From assembly GCA_024235615.1 (NCBI GenBank), contig JACKMB010000001.1, forward strand, positions 1 through 64,000: DNA of 64,000 nucleotides, written 5' to 3'. Position 1 is the stretch's first letter. Every line of letters begins with the position of its first letter. The notes under the pieces are model-generated. The model ran no database searches, was not told the DNA's origin, and saw nothing but the letters and a program-made list of their open reading frames with translations. Below, piece by piece: positions 25,557 to 39,610 of the stretch. The DNA is from Thauera sp. (GTDB taxonomy: Bacteria; Pseudomonadota; Gammaproteobacteria; Burkholderiales; Rhodocyclaceae). Made by a program: the position numbers and the translations under genes.

Positions 25557-27262
25557 ATTTTCCCAACGCGGTATACGCGTGCCTCGTAGGGCGCGAGGTC
25601 GAGCGCGTGTGTCGCGGGGTGCGGCTCGACCGCGCGGTTGGCGAGCAGCAGGCGCTCGTGGCGAAGCACCACGCCGGGGTGATCGAAGCGCGCCTGGCGC
25701 TGACTCAGGTTGACGATCACCGCGATGCGCTCGCCGTCGAGCCGACGCTGGTAGGCGAAGATCTGCGCGTCGTCCTTCATCAGCAGGCGGTAGTCGCCGT
25801 GAAGCAGCGCCGGTTCGGCCTTGCGCAGCGCGATCAGGCGGCGGTAGTGGTTGAGCACCGAGGCCGGGTCGTGGCGCTGCTGGGCGACGTTGATGCGACG
25901 GTGGTTGGGATTGACCGCCAGCCAAGGCCGCCCGCGGGTGAAGCCGGCCTGCGGGCCGTCGTCCCACTGCATCGGCGTGCGCGCCGGGTCGCGGCCGGTG
26001 AGTACGAGGTCGGCGATGATCGCGCGCTCGTCCTCGCCAGCCAGGCGGCGCTGGGCGTAGTCGTTCTTGGCCAGCACGTCGTCGAAGTCCTCGATGTGCT
26101 CGAAGACGCCGTTGGTCATGCCGATCTCCTGGCCCTGGTAGATGAAGGGCGTGCCCTCCATCAGGAAGTACATGGTCGCCAGCGCGGTCGCGCTCTCGCG
26201 CCACAGCGCGCCGGTGTCGCCCCACTTGGAGACGACGCGCGGGATGTCGTGGTTCTCGAGGAAGAGCGCGTTCCAGCCCTTGCCGTGCAGTGCATGTTGC
26301 CAGCGTGACAGCACCTTCTTGAGCGCGACCACGTCGAGGGGTGCGCCCGGCGCGCGCGACCACAGCGCGAGGTGCTCGAACTGGAAGATCATGTCGAGCC
26401 GACGGCGGTCGGTGCCCACCCAGTCGATCGCCTGATGCGGGCCGACCCCGTTGGCCTCGCCCACGGTCATCACGTCGTAGCGGCGGAAGGTCTCGCGGCA
26501 GAGCTCGTCGATGTGGTCGAGCACGCCGTCGACGTTCATGTGCATCGGGAAGGACGGCACCCAGGGCAGGCCGTGCGGATTGGGCAGGTCGGGCAGGCCG
26601 GGCATCTTGCGGATGTGGCTGACCGCATCGAGGCGGAAACCGTCGATGCCCTTGTCCAGCCACCAGTGCACGATTTCGTAGAACGCCGCGCGCATCCCGG
26701 CGTTGGTCCAGTCGAGGTCGGGCTGGCGGCGGGTGAACAGGTGCAGGTAGTACTGTCCGGTGGACGGGTCCCGGGTCCACGCGGGGCCGCGGAAGATGCT
26801 CTCCCAGTTGTTGGGCGGATGGCCGTCGCGGCCCTCGCGCCAGAGGTACCAGTCGCGCTTGGGGTTGTCGGTCGAGGCCCGCGACTCGAGGAACCAGGGG
26901 TGCTCGTCGCTGGTGTGGTTGAGCACCAGGTCGAGGATCAGCTTCATGCCGCGGCGGTGGACCTCGGCGAGCAGGCGATCGAAGTCTTCCATAGTGCCGA
27001 AGGTCGGCAGGATCTTGCGGTAGTCGCGGATGTCGTAGCCGTTGTCGTCGTTGGGCGAGTCGAAGATCGGGCAGATCCAGATCACGTCGACGCCCAGCCA
27101 TTGCAGGTAGTCGAGCCGCGTGAGGATGCCGCGCAGGTCGCCGATACCGTCTCCGTCGCTGTCCATGAAGCTGCGCGGGTAGAGCTGATAGGCGACGGCG
27201 GATTTCCACCAGGGGGTCGAGGCAGCGGTGGCGGGCGCGGGGATGGGCGTAGTCAGGGACAT
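25553..27262 (-). CDS. GH13 alpha-glucosidase / oligo-1,6-glucosidase family enzyme
   Basis: 569 residues, typical for bacterial alpha-glucosidases of GH13. Motifs: VAYQLYPRSFMDSDGDGIGDL (first part family-typical), DLVLNHTSDEHPWF (region I), GFRLDAVSHI (nucleophile Asp near 206), VGEANG (general acid Glu near 281), ENHDIPR (third Asp), and DPARTPMQWDD. The QPDLDWTN segment also fits. It hydrolyses terminal alpha-glucosidic bonds in maltose or isomaltose-type sugars, so it can feed glucose to the neighbouring glucokinase. The TAG stop lies inside the GTAG head of a REP-like element (25553-25556), so the last codons (YRVGKM) abut the repeat. Exact linkage specificity is undetermined. Confidence 0.9.
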   Translation of the reverse strand: MSLTTPIPAPATAASTPWWKSAVAYQLYPRSFMDSDGDGIGDLRGILTRLDYLQWLGVDVIWICPIFDSPNDDNGYDIRDYRKILPTFGTMEDFDRLLAEVHRRGMKLILDLVLNHTSDEHPWFLESRASTDNPKRDWYLWREGRDGHPPNNWESIFRGPAWTRDPSTGQYYLHLFTRRQPDLDWTNAGMRAAFYEIVHWWLDKGIDGFRLDAVSHIRKMPGLPDLPNPHGLPWVPSFPMHMNVDGVLDHIDELCRETFRRYDVMTVGEANGVGPHQAIDWVGTDRRRLDMIFQFEHLALWSRAPGAPLDVVALKKVLSRWQHALHGKGWNALFLENHDIPRVVSKWGDTGALWRESATALATMYFLMEGTPFIYQGQEIGMTNGVFEHIEDFDDVLAKNDYAQRRLAGEDERAIIADLVLTGRDPARTPMQWDDGPQAGFTRGRPWLAVNPNHRRINVAQQRHDPASVLNHYRRLIALRKAEPALLHGDYRLLMKDDAQIFAYQRRLDGERIAVIVNLSQRQARFDHPGVVLRHERLLLANRAVEPHPATHALDLAPYEARVYRVGKM

Positions 27263-27361
27263 GGTCGTGGCGCTCGGGGAATCTGCGGTCCATTGTAGGC
27301 CTGCGGCCGGTCGATGAAGACGTGCCACGAGCTGGAGGATGGCACGGGCCGGAGCGCCGCA

Positions 27362-27596
27362 TTCGCGCCTGCCGGCGCTCCTACATACGACCTCGCTCGG
27401 CAAGCGGTCAGCACGCTCCCGGGGCCGCAGCGAGCGCATTTCTCCACCGGCACGCAGCACCCCAGCCCCTCGGCCGCCCGCCCACCCACGACCCGACGCC
27501 CCTGTAGGAGCGCCGGCAGGCGCGAATCACCCGCCCGGCAACAGCACCGCCACCCACGAACCGACGGCCCCTTGTAGGAGCGCCGGCAGGCGCGAA
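27362..27596. repeat. REP-like array 3 (three elements)
   Basis: Lies in the 422-bp gap between the GH13 gene and glk. Inverted subtype A at 27362-27384; forward copies at 27504-27526 and 27574-27596, which are 70 bp apart with similar flanking sequence (a 70-bp duplication). The rest of the gap holds nothing recognisable apart from glk's upstream region. Confidence 0.88.
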
Positions 27597-27684
27597 GCAG
27601 CCGGCGCAGAACGCCCCTCGCCCGCCGACCGACCCGACTCAGATGCCTTCAAGCTGTGGCGCCGCGTGGCAGAATTGGCTCCAC

Positions 27685-28695
27685 ATGAACCGCGCCTCCG
27701 CCCCCTACCCTCGCCTCGTCGCCGACATCGGCGGCACCAACGCGCGCTTCGCCCTGGTCGAGGCGCCGGGTGCTGCTCCGACGCAGCTGCGCTCACTGCG
27801 CTGCGCCGAGCACGCGGGCCCCGAGGCGGCGTTGCGCGCCTGGCTCGAGGCCACCCGCACCCGGCTGCCCGACTACGCGGCCTTCGGCATCGCCACCCCG
27901 ATCGACGGCGATGCGGTGGCGATGACCAATCACCCCTGGCGCTTCTCCATCGGCACGCTGCGCGCCGCGCTCGGCCTGCGCCGACTCACCGTGGTGAACG
28001 ACTTCACCGCGCTCGCACTCTCGCTGCCTGCACTCGGCGACGACGACCTGGTCCGCGTCGGCGGCGGTGAGGCGCGTGCCGACTCCGCGCGCGCGCTGAT
28101 CGGTGCCGGCACCGGGCTCGGCGTGTCGGGGCTGCTTCCGGCGCCGGGAGGCTGGGTGCCGCTGCAGGGCGAGGGCGGACATGTGACGCTGCCGGCCACC
28201 AACGCACGCGAAGCCGCGGTCGTCGCCTGGCTCGGCGCACGCCACGGCCACGTCTCGGCCGAACGCGTGCTCTCAGGGCCGGGCCTGGTCGCGCTCCACG
28301 AGGCCTTGTGCGCACTCGACGAGGTCCCGCATGTCGAGCGCACCGCGGCCGAGATCACCGAACACGCGCTGGCGGGCGGCTGCCACCACTGCGTCGAGGC
28401 GCTGGAGCTCTTCTGCGCGCTGCTCGGCACGGTCGCGGGCGATCTCGCGCTCACGCTGGGCGCGCGCGGTGGCCTTTACATCGGTGGTGGGATCGTGCCG
28501 CGGCTGGGCGATTTCTTCCTGCGCTCCGCCTTCCGCGAGCGCTTCGTGGCCAAGGGCCGCTTCCGTCCCTGGCTCGAGCAGATCCCGACCTGGGTGATCC
28601 TCGCCCCCCACGCCGCCCTGACCGGCGCCTCTGCGGCCCTGGATGGCGCGATCGAGGTCGGCTTCACCGCCCTCGCCGAGCCGCCCCCCCCGTAG
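27685..28695 (+). CDS. glk: Glucokinase
   Basis: 336 residues of the bacterial GlkA/ROK-unrelated type. The phosphate loop is LVADIGGTNARFAL near residue 10. FGIATPIDGDAVAMTNHPWRF, VVNDFTALALSLPAL (catalytic Asp in NDF), GAGTGLGVSGL, LQGEGGHVTLPA and LYIGGGIVPRL follow in the standard order. It phosphorylates glucose to glucose-6-phosphate. Position beside the GH13 enzyme and the glycogen genes suggests that it recycles glucose released from oligosaccharides. A purine-poor leader with AGAATT about 15 bp before the ATG hints at a very short leader. The upstream frame to 27643 is not needed for the domain. Confidence 0.94.
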   Translation: MNRASAPYPRLVADIGGTNARFALVEAPGAAPTQLRSLRCAEHAGPEAALRAWLEATRTRLPDYAAFGIATPIDGDAVAMTNHPWRFSIGTLRAALGLRRLTVVNDFTALALSLPALGDDDLVRVGGGEARADSARALIGAGTGLGVSGLLPAPGGWVPLQGEGGHVTLPATNAREAAVVAWLGARHGHVSAERVLSGPGLVALHEALCALDEVPHVERTAAEITEHALAGGCHHCVEALELFCALLGTVAGDLALTLGARGGLYIGGGIVPRLGDFFLRSAFRERFVAKGRFRPWLEQIPTWVILAPHAALTGASAALDGAIEVGFTALAEPPPP

Positions 28696-28711
28696 AAGCG
28701 TCACGGTTCAT

Positions 28712-28922
28712 GTAGGAGCGCCGGCAGGCGCGAAGGTGGCGTCGATGGCCTGCGACCGCGTCGCCCGCCGCACCGCCCGATTCGCGGCCGCCGCCGCTCC
28801 TACAGAGGCCGTGCCCGCGTGGTGGTTTGTGTAGGAGCGCCGGCAGGCGCGAAGGTGGGGTCGATGGCCTGCGACCGCGTCGCCTGCTGCACCGCCCGAT
28901 TCGCGGCTGCCGCCGCTCCTAC
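28712..28922. repeat. REP-like array 4 (four elements, 119-bp tandem unit)
   Basis: In the 421-bp gap between glk and glgB. Forward subtype A at 28712-28734 and 28831-28853; inverted subtype B at 28781-28803 and 28900-28922. Both pairs are exactly 119 bp apart, so the whole unit (one forward A, one inverted B) is duplicated. A degenerate third copy may follow at about 28948-28970. Confidence 0.9.
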
Positions 28923-29117
28923 AGGGGCTGTGGGCGCGTGGCGGTTTGTGTGGGCGCGGCGGTAGCCGCGTCGGGGGCTGGAACGTTCCGGACGCACGGC
29001 TTTGGGGGCGATTCGTTGCAGCGCAAAACACGCGAAAGTTTTATCCTTGGGGCTGTCGGGCGTGCTTCGCTGCGACGCAACGAAGAAACGCCCGGCACTC
29101 GAACCGGAGAGGCGCAG

Positions 29118-31379
29118 ATGCGCGGCGAAAAGCAGACCGGCAGGGCCGCAACGCGAAAGAGCGTTGTAGCGAATTCCTTGCAGGCGATGAACCCGGACCT
29201 CGCCCGGGTGGCCCCAGAGTCCTTGCAGTCCTTGCTGCAGGCGAGTCATCCCGACCCCTTCGCGCTGCTCGGCGCGCATGCGGTCGCGGGCGGCGTGGTG
29301 CTGCGCGCGCTGCTGCCCGGCGCCCGCCAGGTCGTGGCGCTCGATCACGACGGCAAGATGCTGCTCGAGCTGCAGCCCCAGGACGGCTCCCCCCTCTTCG
29401 TCGGCGCGCTCCCTGCACGCGCACTGCCGCTGCGCTACCACCTGCACGTGCACTGGGACGACGGCGGCGAGACGCACTTCGACGACGCCTACCGCTTCGG
29501 CGCGCTCATCGAGGATCTCGACGTCTGGCTGCTTGCCGAAGGCAGCCATCACCGCCCCTACGAGTGGCTGGGTGCGCACCCGGTGACGGTAGACGGGGTG
29601 GCCGGCACGCGCTTCGCGGTGTGGGCACCCAACGCGCGCCGGGTCTCGGTGGTCGGCGGCTTCAACGCCTGGGACGGGCGCCGCCACATGATGCGGCACC
29701 GCCGCGAGTGCGGGGTGTGGGAGATCTTCGTGCCCGGCATCGGCGAGGGCGAGCTCTACAAGTACGAGGTCCTCGGTGCCGACGGCGTCGTCCGCCTCAA
29801 GGCCGACCCCTTCGCCTTCCGCGCCGAGCTGCGCCCGCATACCGCCTCGGTGGTGCAGCGCCTGCTGCCCGGGCTGGCGATCGACGAGAGCCGCCGGCGC
29901 GTCAACGCGCTCGACGCGCCGATCAGCATCTACGAGGTTCATCTCGGCTCCTGGCAGCGCAAGGAGGACGGCGGCTGGCTGTCCTACCGCGAGCTCGCCG
30001 AGCGCCTGGTGCCCTACGCAGTCGAGCTCGGCTTCACCCATCTCGAACTAATGCCGGTGCACGAGCACCCCTTCGACGGCTCCTGGGGCTACCAGCCCAC
30101 CGGGCTGTACGCACCGAGCGCGCGCTTCGGCACCCCTGAGGATTTTCGCGCCTTCACCGACGCTGCGCGCGCGGCCGGGCTGGGGGTGATCCTCGACTGG
30201 GTGCCGGCGCACTTTCCGAGCGACGCGCACGGCCTGGCCGAGTTCGACGGCACCCACCTGTACGAGCACGCCGACCCGCGCGAAGGCTTCCACCAGGACT
30301 GGAACACGCTGATCTACAACTACGGCCGCGCCGAGGTGCGCAACTACCTCGCCAGCAACGCGCTGTACTGGATCGAGCGCTTCGGCGCCGACGGCCTGCG
30401 GGTGGATGCGGTGGCCTCGATGCTGTACCGCGACTACAGCCGCAAGGCCGGCGAGTGGGTGCCGAACCGCTTCGGCGGACGAGAGAACCTGGAGGCGATC
30501 GACTTCCTGCGGCGCATGAACCACCTCGTCGGCACGCAGCGCCCCGAGGCGATCACGCTCGCGGAGGAATCGACCGCCTTCCCCGGCGTCAGCCGCCCGC
30601 CCTCGCCCGACCTGCAGGGCGGCGGACTGGGCTTCCACTACAAGTGGAACATGGGCTGGATGAACGACCTGCTGGCCTACCTGGCGCGCGACCCGGTGCA
30701 CCGCAGGCACCACCACGACCAGCTGCGCTTCTCGCTGGTGTACGCCTTCAGCGAGAACTTCGTGCTGCCGCTGTCGCACGACGAGGTGGTGCACGGCAAG
30801 GGCTCGCTGCTCGCCAAGATGCCGGGCGACGACTGGCAGAAGTTCGCCAACCTGCGCCTGCTCTACGGCTACATGTGGGCGCATCCGGGCAAGAAGCTGC
30901 TCTTCATGGGCTGCGAGTTCGCGCCGTGGGCCGAATGGAACGCCGATGCCAGCCTGCCCTGGACGCTGCTCGGGCAACCCGCACACGCCGGCATGCAGCG
31001 CCTGGTGCGCGACCTCAACCGCGTGCTGCGCAGCCATCCGGCGCTGTACGAGCTGGACACGGCGAGCGCCGGTTTCCGCTGGATCTCCCACGACGACGCG
31101 GCGCACTCGGTGCTGGTCTTCGAGCGCCGCGCGCGCGACGGCTGCGGTGTGGTGGTGGCGTGCAACTTCACCCCGGTGGCGCGCGAGGGCTGGCGCATCG
31201 GCGTGCCGGCGGCGGGCACCTGGCGCGAGCTCATCAACACCGACGATGCGGTGTATGGCGGTTCGGGCGTCACCAACGGCACGCTGCCAGCCGAGTCCGT
31301 GCCCTGGCAGGGCGAGGCGCAGTCGATGGTGCTGCGCCTGCCGCCGCTGGGCGTGGCGATGTTCGTGCACGAGGACTGA
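29118..31379 (+). CDS. glgB: 1,4-alpha-glucan branching enzyme
   Basis: 753 residues from the ATG at 29118, preceded by GGAGAGG. It moves a segment of an alpha-1,4 chain to a 6-OH. An N-terminal carbohydrate-binding module ([22 protein letters not shown], about 160-180) precedes the GH13 core: [39 protein letters not shown] (nucleophile Asp), [11 protein letters not shown] (acid Glu), [12 protein letters not shown]. The extra N1 domain (from about residue 30, [17 protein letters not shown]) is the long bacterial form. The next start, MNPDLARV at 29187, is an alternative. It is the first gene of glgB-glgX-glgC-glgA; glgX follows after 34 bp. Confidence 0.96.
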   Translation: MRGEKQTGRAATRKSVVANSLQAMNPDLARVAPESLQSLLQASHPDPFALLGAHAVAGGVVLRALLPGARQVVALDHDGKMLLELQPQDGSPLFVGALPARALPLRYHLHVHWDDGGETHFDDAYRFGALIEDLDVWLLAEGSHHRPYEWLGAHPVTVDGVAGTRFAVWAPNARRVSVVGGFNAWDGRRHMMRHRRECGVWEIFVPGIGEGELYKYEVLGADGVVRLKADPFAFRAELRPHTASVVQRLLPGLAIDESRRRVNALDAPISIYEVHLGSWQRKEDGGWLSYRELAERLVPYAVELGFTHLELMPVHEHPFDGSWGYQPTGLYAPSARFGTPEDFRAFTDAARAAGLGVILDWVPAHFPSDAHGLAEFDGTHLYEHADPREGFHQDWNTLIYNYGRAEVRNYLASNALYWIERFGADGLRVDAVASMLYRDYSRKAGEWVPNRFGGRENLEAIDFLRRMNHLVGTQRPEAITLAEESTAFPGVSRPPSPDLQGGGLGFHYKWNMGWMNDLLAYLARDPVHRRHHHDQLRFSLVYAFSENFVLPLSHDEVVHGKGSLLAKMPGDDWQKFANLRLLYGYMWAHPGKKLLFMGCEFAPWAEWNADASLPWTLLGQPAHAGMQRLVRDLNRVLRSHPALYELDTASAGFRWISHDDAAHSVLVFERRARDGCGVVVACNFTPVAREGWRIGVPAAGTWRELINTDDAVYGGSGVTNGTLPAESVPWQGEAQSMVLRLPPLGVAMFVHED

Positions 31380-31413
31380 CTCGCATGGACGCACGGCCCA
31401 GGAGACCGCAGCG

Positions 31414-33798
<2,385 letters not shown>

Positions 33799-33800
33799 TC

Positions 33801-35069
33801 ATGCCTGCCGAAGCTGCCAACCGACGACGGATCCTCACGCGCAGCACCCTCGCCCTCGTGCTCGCCGGCGGGCGCGGCTCGCGCCTGCGCGATCTCACCA
33901 ACGTGCGCGCCAAGCCGGCGGTGCACTTCGGCGGCAAGTTCCGCATCATCGACTTCGCGCTGTCGAACTGCATGAACTCGGGCCTGCGCCGCATCGGGGT
34001 GATCACCCAGTACAAGTCGCACTCGCTGCTGCGCCACCTGCAGCGCGGCTGGAGCTTCCTGCGCAACGAGATGGGCGAGTTCGTCGACCTGCTGCCGGCG
34101 CAGCAGCGCACCGACGAGGAACACTGGTACCAGGGCACCGCCGACGCGGTCTTCCAGAACCTGGACATCATCCGCAACTCCACCCCGCCCGACTACATCG
34201 TCGTGCTCGCCGGCGACCATGTGTACAAGATGGACTACTCGATCATGCTCGAGGACCATGTCGCGAGTGGCCGTGGCGTCACCGTCGGCTGCATCGAGGT
34301 GCCGCGCGAGGAGGCCAGGGCCTTCGGCGTGATGGCGATCGACGAGCGGCGCCACATCACCGCCTTCGTCGAGAAGCCCGCCGACCCGCCGCCGATGCCG
34401 GGCAACCCGGAGCTGTCGCTCGCCAGCATGGGCATCTACGTGTTCTCGGCCGACTACCTCTACCACCTGCTCGAGGACGACGCGAGGAATCCGGACTCCA
34501 GCCACGACTTCGGCAAGGACCTGATCCCGCGCGCGGTGGCCGAGCACCAGGCGCTCGCCCACCCGTTCACGCTGTCGGCAATCGCCACCCCGCCCTTCTC
34601 CGGCCCCTACTGGCGCGACGTCGGTACGGTCGATGCCTACTGGGCGGCCAACCTCGACCTCGCTTCGACCACGCCGGCGCTCAACATGTACGACAAGGAC
34701 TGGCCGATCTGGACCTACCAGGAGCAGCTGCCGCCGGCCAAGTTCGTCCATGACCTCGACGGCCGCCGCGGCGAGGCGATCAACGCGCTGGTGTCGGGCG
34801 GCTGCATCGTCTCGGGATCGGTCGTGCGCGAGTCGGTGCTGTTCTCCAACGTGCTGGTGCGCTCCTACAGCACGATCGAGCAGGCGGTGGTGCTGCCCGA
34901 TGTGCAGATCAACCGCCATTGCCGCCTCAAGAAGGTGGTCATCGATCGCCGCTGCGTGATCCCCGAGGGCACCGTGATCGGCGAGGACGCCGAGGACGAT
35001 GCGCGCCGCTTCCACCGCACCGAGGGTGGCGTGGTGCTGGTGACGCGCGAAATGCTCGACCGACTCTGA
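33801..35069 (+). CDS. glgC: Glucose-1-phosphate adenylyltransferase (ADP-glucose pyrophosphorylase)
   Basis: 422 residues, normal length. It makes ADP-glucose from ATP and glucose-1-phosphate, the committed, allosterically controlled step of glycogen synthesis. Features: [37 protein letters not shown] (activator/ATP site Lys; shown in part), [37 protein letters not shown] (Glc-1-P site Lys), then the left-handed beta-helix C-terminus ([20 protein letters not shown]). The start lies 2 bp after glgX, with CAGGAG upstream. Confidence 0.96.
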   Translation: MPAEAANRRRILTRSTLALVLAGGRGSRLRDLTNVRAKPAVHFGGKFRIIDFALSNCMNSGLRRIGVITQYKSHSLLRHLQRGWSFLRNEMGEFVDLLPAQQRTDEEHWYQGTADAVFQNLDIIRNSTPPDYIVVLAGDHVYKMDYSIMLEDHVASGRGVTVGCIEVPREEARAFGVMAIDERRHITAFVEKPADPPPMPGNPELSLASMGIYVFSADYLYHLLEDDARNPDSSHDFGKDLIPRAVAEHQALAHPFTLSAIATPPFSGPYWRDVGTVDAYWAANLDLASTTPALNMYDKDWPIWTYQEQLPPAKFVHDLDGRRGEAINALVSGGCIVSGSVVRESVLFSNVLVRSYSTIEQAVVLPDVQINRHCRLKKVVIDRRCVIPEGTVIGEDAEDDARRFHRTEGGVVLVTREMLDRL

Positions 35070-35085
35070 GCCGGGGGACGAGACG

Positions 35086-36546
35086 ATGCGGATCCTTCAG
35101 GTTTGTGCCGAGATCTTCCCGTTGCTGAAGACCGGCGGGCTGGCCGACGTCGCGGGGGCGCTGCCACCGGCCCTGGGCGCGCTCGGGGCCGACGTACGGG
35201 TATTGCTGCCCGGCTTCGACGCCATCCTCGCCGGGCTGGAGTCGCCCGTCGAAGTCGCCCGCCTGCAAGCGCCGGGCGAGATGGGGAGCCACCCCGCGCG
35301 CCTGCTGCGGGGGCGCCTGCCCGCGGCCGGGGCGGACGCCTACGTGATCGACGCCCCAGGCTGGTACCGGCGCGCGGGCGGCCCCTACGCCGACGCTGGG
35401 CAGCAGCCCTACGCCGACAACCACCTGCGCTTCGGCCTGCTCGGGTGGAGCGCGGCCGAGCTCGCCCAGGGGCTGGACGCGTCCTGGCAGCCCGACGTGC
35501 TGCACGCGCACGACTGGCACGCCGGCCTCGTCCCCGCCTGGCTGCAGGCCGCGGCGACGAGCGGGCGGCAGCTGCCGGGCTGCGTGTTCACGGTGCACAA
35601 CCTCGCCTACCAGGGCCTGTTCCCGCGCGCCTGCTTCGATGCGCTCGGGCTGCCGGCGCAGTTCTTCTCGATCCACGGCGTGGAGTTCCACGGCCAGCTC
35701 AACTTCATGAAGGCCGGGCTGTATTACGCCGAGCGCGTCACCACGGTGAGCCCGAGCTATGCGCGCGAGATCCAGGCGCCGGAACAGGGCTGCGGGCTGG
35801 ACGGCCTCTTGCGCGCCCGTGCGCACGAGCTCTCGGGCATCCTCAACGGCGTCGATGCGGCGGTGTGGGATCCGGCCACGGACGCGCTGCTGCCGGCGCG
35901 CTACATGGCGGACGACATGGCAGGCAAGGCGCGCTGCCGCAGCGCGCTGAGGCGCGAGCTCGGGCTGGAGGTCAAGGCAGACGGCCCGCTGTACTGCGTG
36001 GTGAGCCGGCTCACCGCGCAGAAGGGCCTGCACCTGGTGCTGCAGGCGCTGCCCGCGCTGCTGGCGGGCGGCGGCCAGTTCGCCCTGCTCGGCAGCGGCG
36101 ACGCCGGTCTGGAGGCCGCCTTCCGCGACGCGGCCGCGGCGACGCCGGATGCGGTGGCGGTGCGTCTCGGCTACGACGAGGCCTTCGCCCACCGCCTGAT
36201 CGCCGGCAGCGACGTGATCCTGGTGCCCTCGCACTACGAGCCCTGCGGGCTGACCCAGCTCTACGGCCTCAAGTACGGCACCCTTCCCTTGGTGCGGCGT
36301 GTCGGTGGCCTGGCCGACACGGTGGCCGACACACGACTCGAGACGCTGGACACCGACGCCACCGGCTTCGTCTTCGAGGAGTTCTCCGCCGCTGCGCTTG
36401 AGCGCACGCTGCAGCGCGTGCGCGCCCTCCACCGCCGCCCGGCCGAATGGCGACGCGTGCGCGCCCGCGGCATGGCGCAGGACTTCGGCTGGGCCCGCGC
36501 CGCCGCCGACTACCTCGCCCTCTACCGCGGCCTCATGCCAATGTAG
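35086..36546 (+). CDS. glgA: Glycogen synthase (ADP-glucose type)
   Basis: 486 residues, GT5 family. KTGGLADVAGALPPAL near residue 15 is the ADP-glucose-binding loop. HAHDWHAGLVPAWL, FTVHNLAYQGLFP, ILNGVDAAVWDPATD, VVSRLTAQKGLHLV and PSHYEPCGLTQLYGLKYGTLPLVRRVGGL (the C-terminal nucleotide and acceptor site; key part YEPCGLTQLYG) are intact. The reaction extends alpha-1,4-glucan. The start follows GGGGGAC 16 bp after glgC, and the genes are probably one transcript. The TAG stop is part of the GTAG head of a REP-like element at 36543-36546. Confidence 0.96.
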   Translation: MRILQVCAEIFPLLKTGGLADVAGALPPALGALGADVRVLLPGFDAILAGLESPVEVARLQAPGEMGSHPARLLRGRLPAAGADAYVIDAPGWYRRAGGPYADAGQQPYADNHLRFGLLGWSAAELAQGLDASWQPDVLHAHDWHAGLVPAWLQAAATSGRQLPGCVFTVHNLAYQGLFPRACFDALGLPAQFFSIHGVEFHGQLNFMKAGLYYAERVTTVSPSYAREIQAPEQGCGLDGLLRARAHELSGILNGVDAAVWDPATDALLPARYMADDMAGKARCRSALRRELGLEVKADGPLYCVVSRLTAQKGLHLVLQALPALLAGGGQFALLGSGDAGLEAAFRDAAAATPDAVAVRLGYDEAFAHRLIAGSDVILVPSHYEPCGLTQLYGLKYGTLPLVRRVGGLADTVADTRLETLDTDATGFVFEEFSAAALERTLQRVRALHRRPAEWRRVRARGMAQDFGWARAAADYLALYRGLMPM

Positions 36547-36875
36547 GAGCGCCGGCAGGCCCGCAGGAGCGCTCGCCGACGCACAACGCCGCCCAAGCGC
36601 AGCATTCGCGCCTGCCGGCGCTCCTACAGGAAACCATCATCGCTCGAAGGGGGGGCGAGCACCGAACCCTCGCCGCTCCTGGAGGAGACCATCGAGTCCT
36701 CGCCGCCTCCTGTAGGAGCGCCGGCAGGCGCGAAGGAGGCTGCACCGACGCGATTCGCATGTGCGAAGGCCCGATTCGCGGCTGCCGCCGCTCCTACACG
36801 AGCCCATCCCGGCTCGGTGGGTGGCACGAACATCGAGCCCGCACCGCTTCCTGTAGGAGCGCCGGCAGGCGCGAA
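36543..36875. repeat. REP-like array 5 (five elements) between glgA and glgP
   Basis: In the 475-bp gap. Elements at 36543-36565 (forward, 3' part diverged), 36605-36627 (inverted A), 36712-36734 (forward A), 36775-36797 (inverted B) and 36853-36875 (forward A). The first element starts inside glgA. A partial CCGCTCCTGGAGGAG stretch near 36672 is a damaged copy. The remaining about 145 bp to the glgP start hold its putative promoter. Confidence 0.9.
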
Positions 36876-36942
36876 GGAGGCCTCGCCGACGCGCAGCGCC
36901 ACCTTGCGGTCTGCTTCGTCGCGCCTTCCCTTGCGAAAGGCC

Positions 36943-36948
36943 TAAAAT
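36943..36948 (+). promoter_or_regulatory. Putative -10 box of glgP
   Basis: TAAAAT, 73 bp upstream of the glgP ATG, in an otherwise GC-rich gap right after the last REP element. No matching -35 at 16-18 bp, so the assignment is tentative. Confidence 0.35.
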
Positions 36949-37021
36949 ACCGGGTTTCGCCTCCGCGCGTCATGTGCCGCGCGCGGGCGCCACCCGTTTC
37001 CCGGAACGCCAGCGAATTCTC

Positions 37022-39496
<2,475 letters not shown>

Positions 39497-39610
39497 GGGG
39501 AAGGCGGGGATAAGCGCATTGGATCACGGGGCCGCACCGTTTCCATGACGCGCCCCGCCGGGTCCGCGCGATAATCGTGCTGCAGTGCACGCAAAGACAG
39601 GGAGCCCATC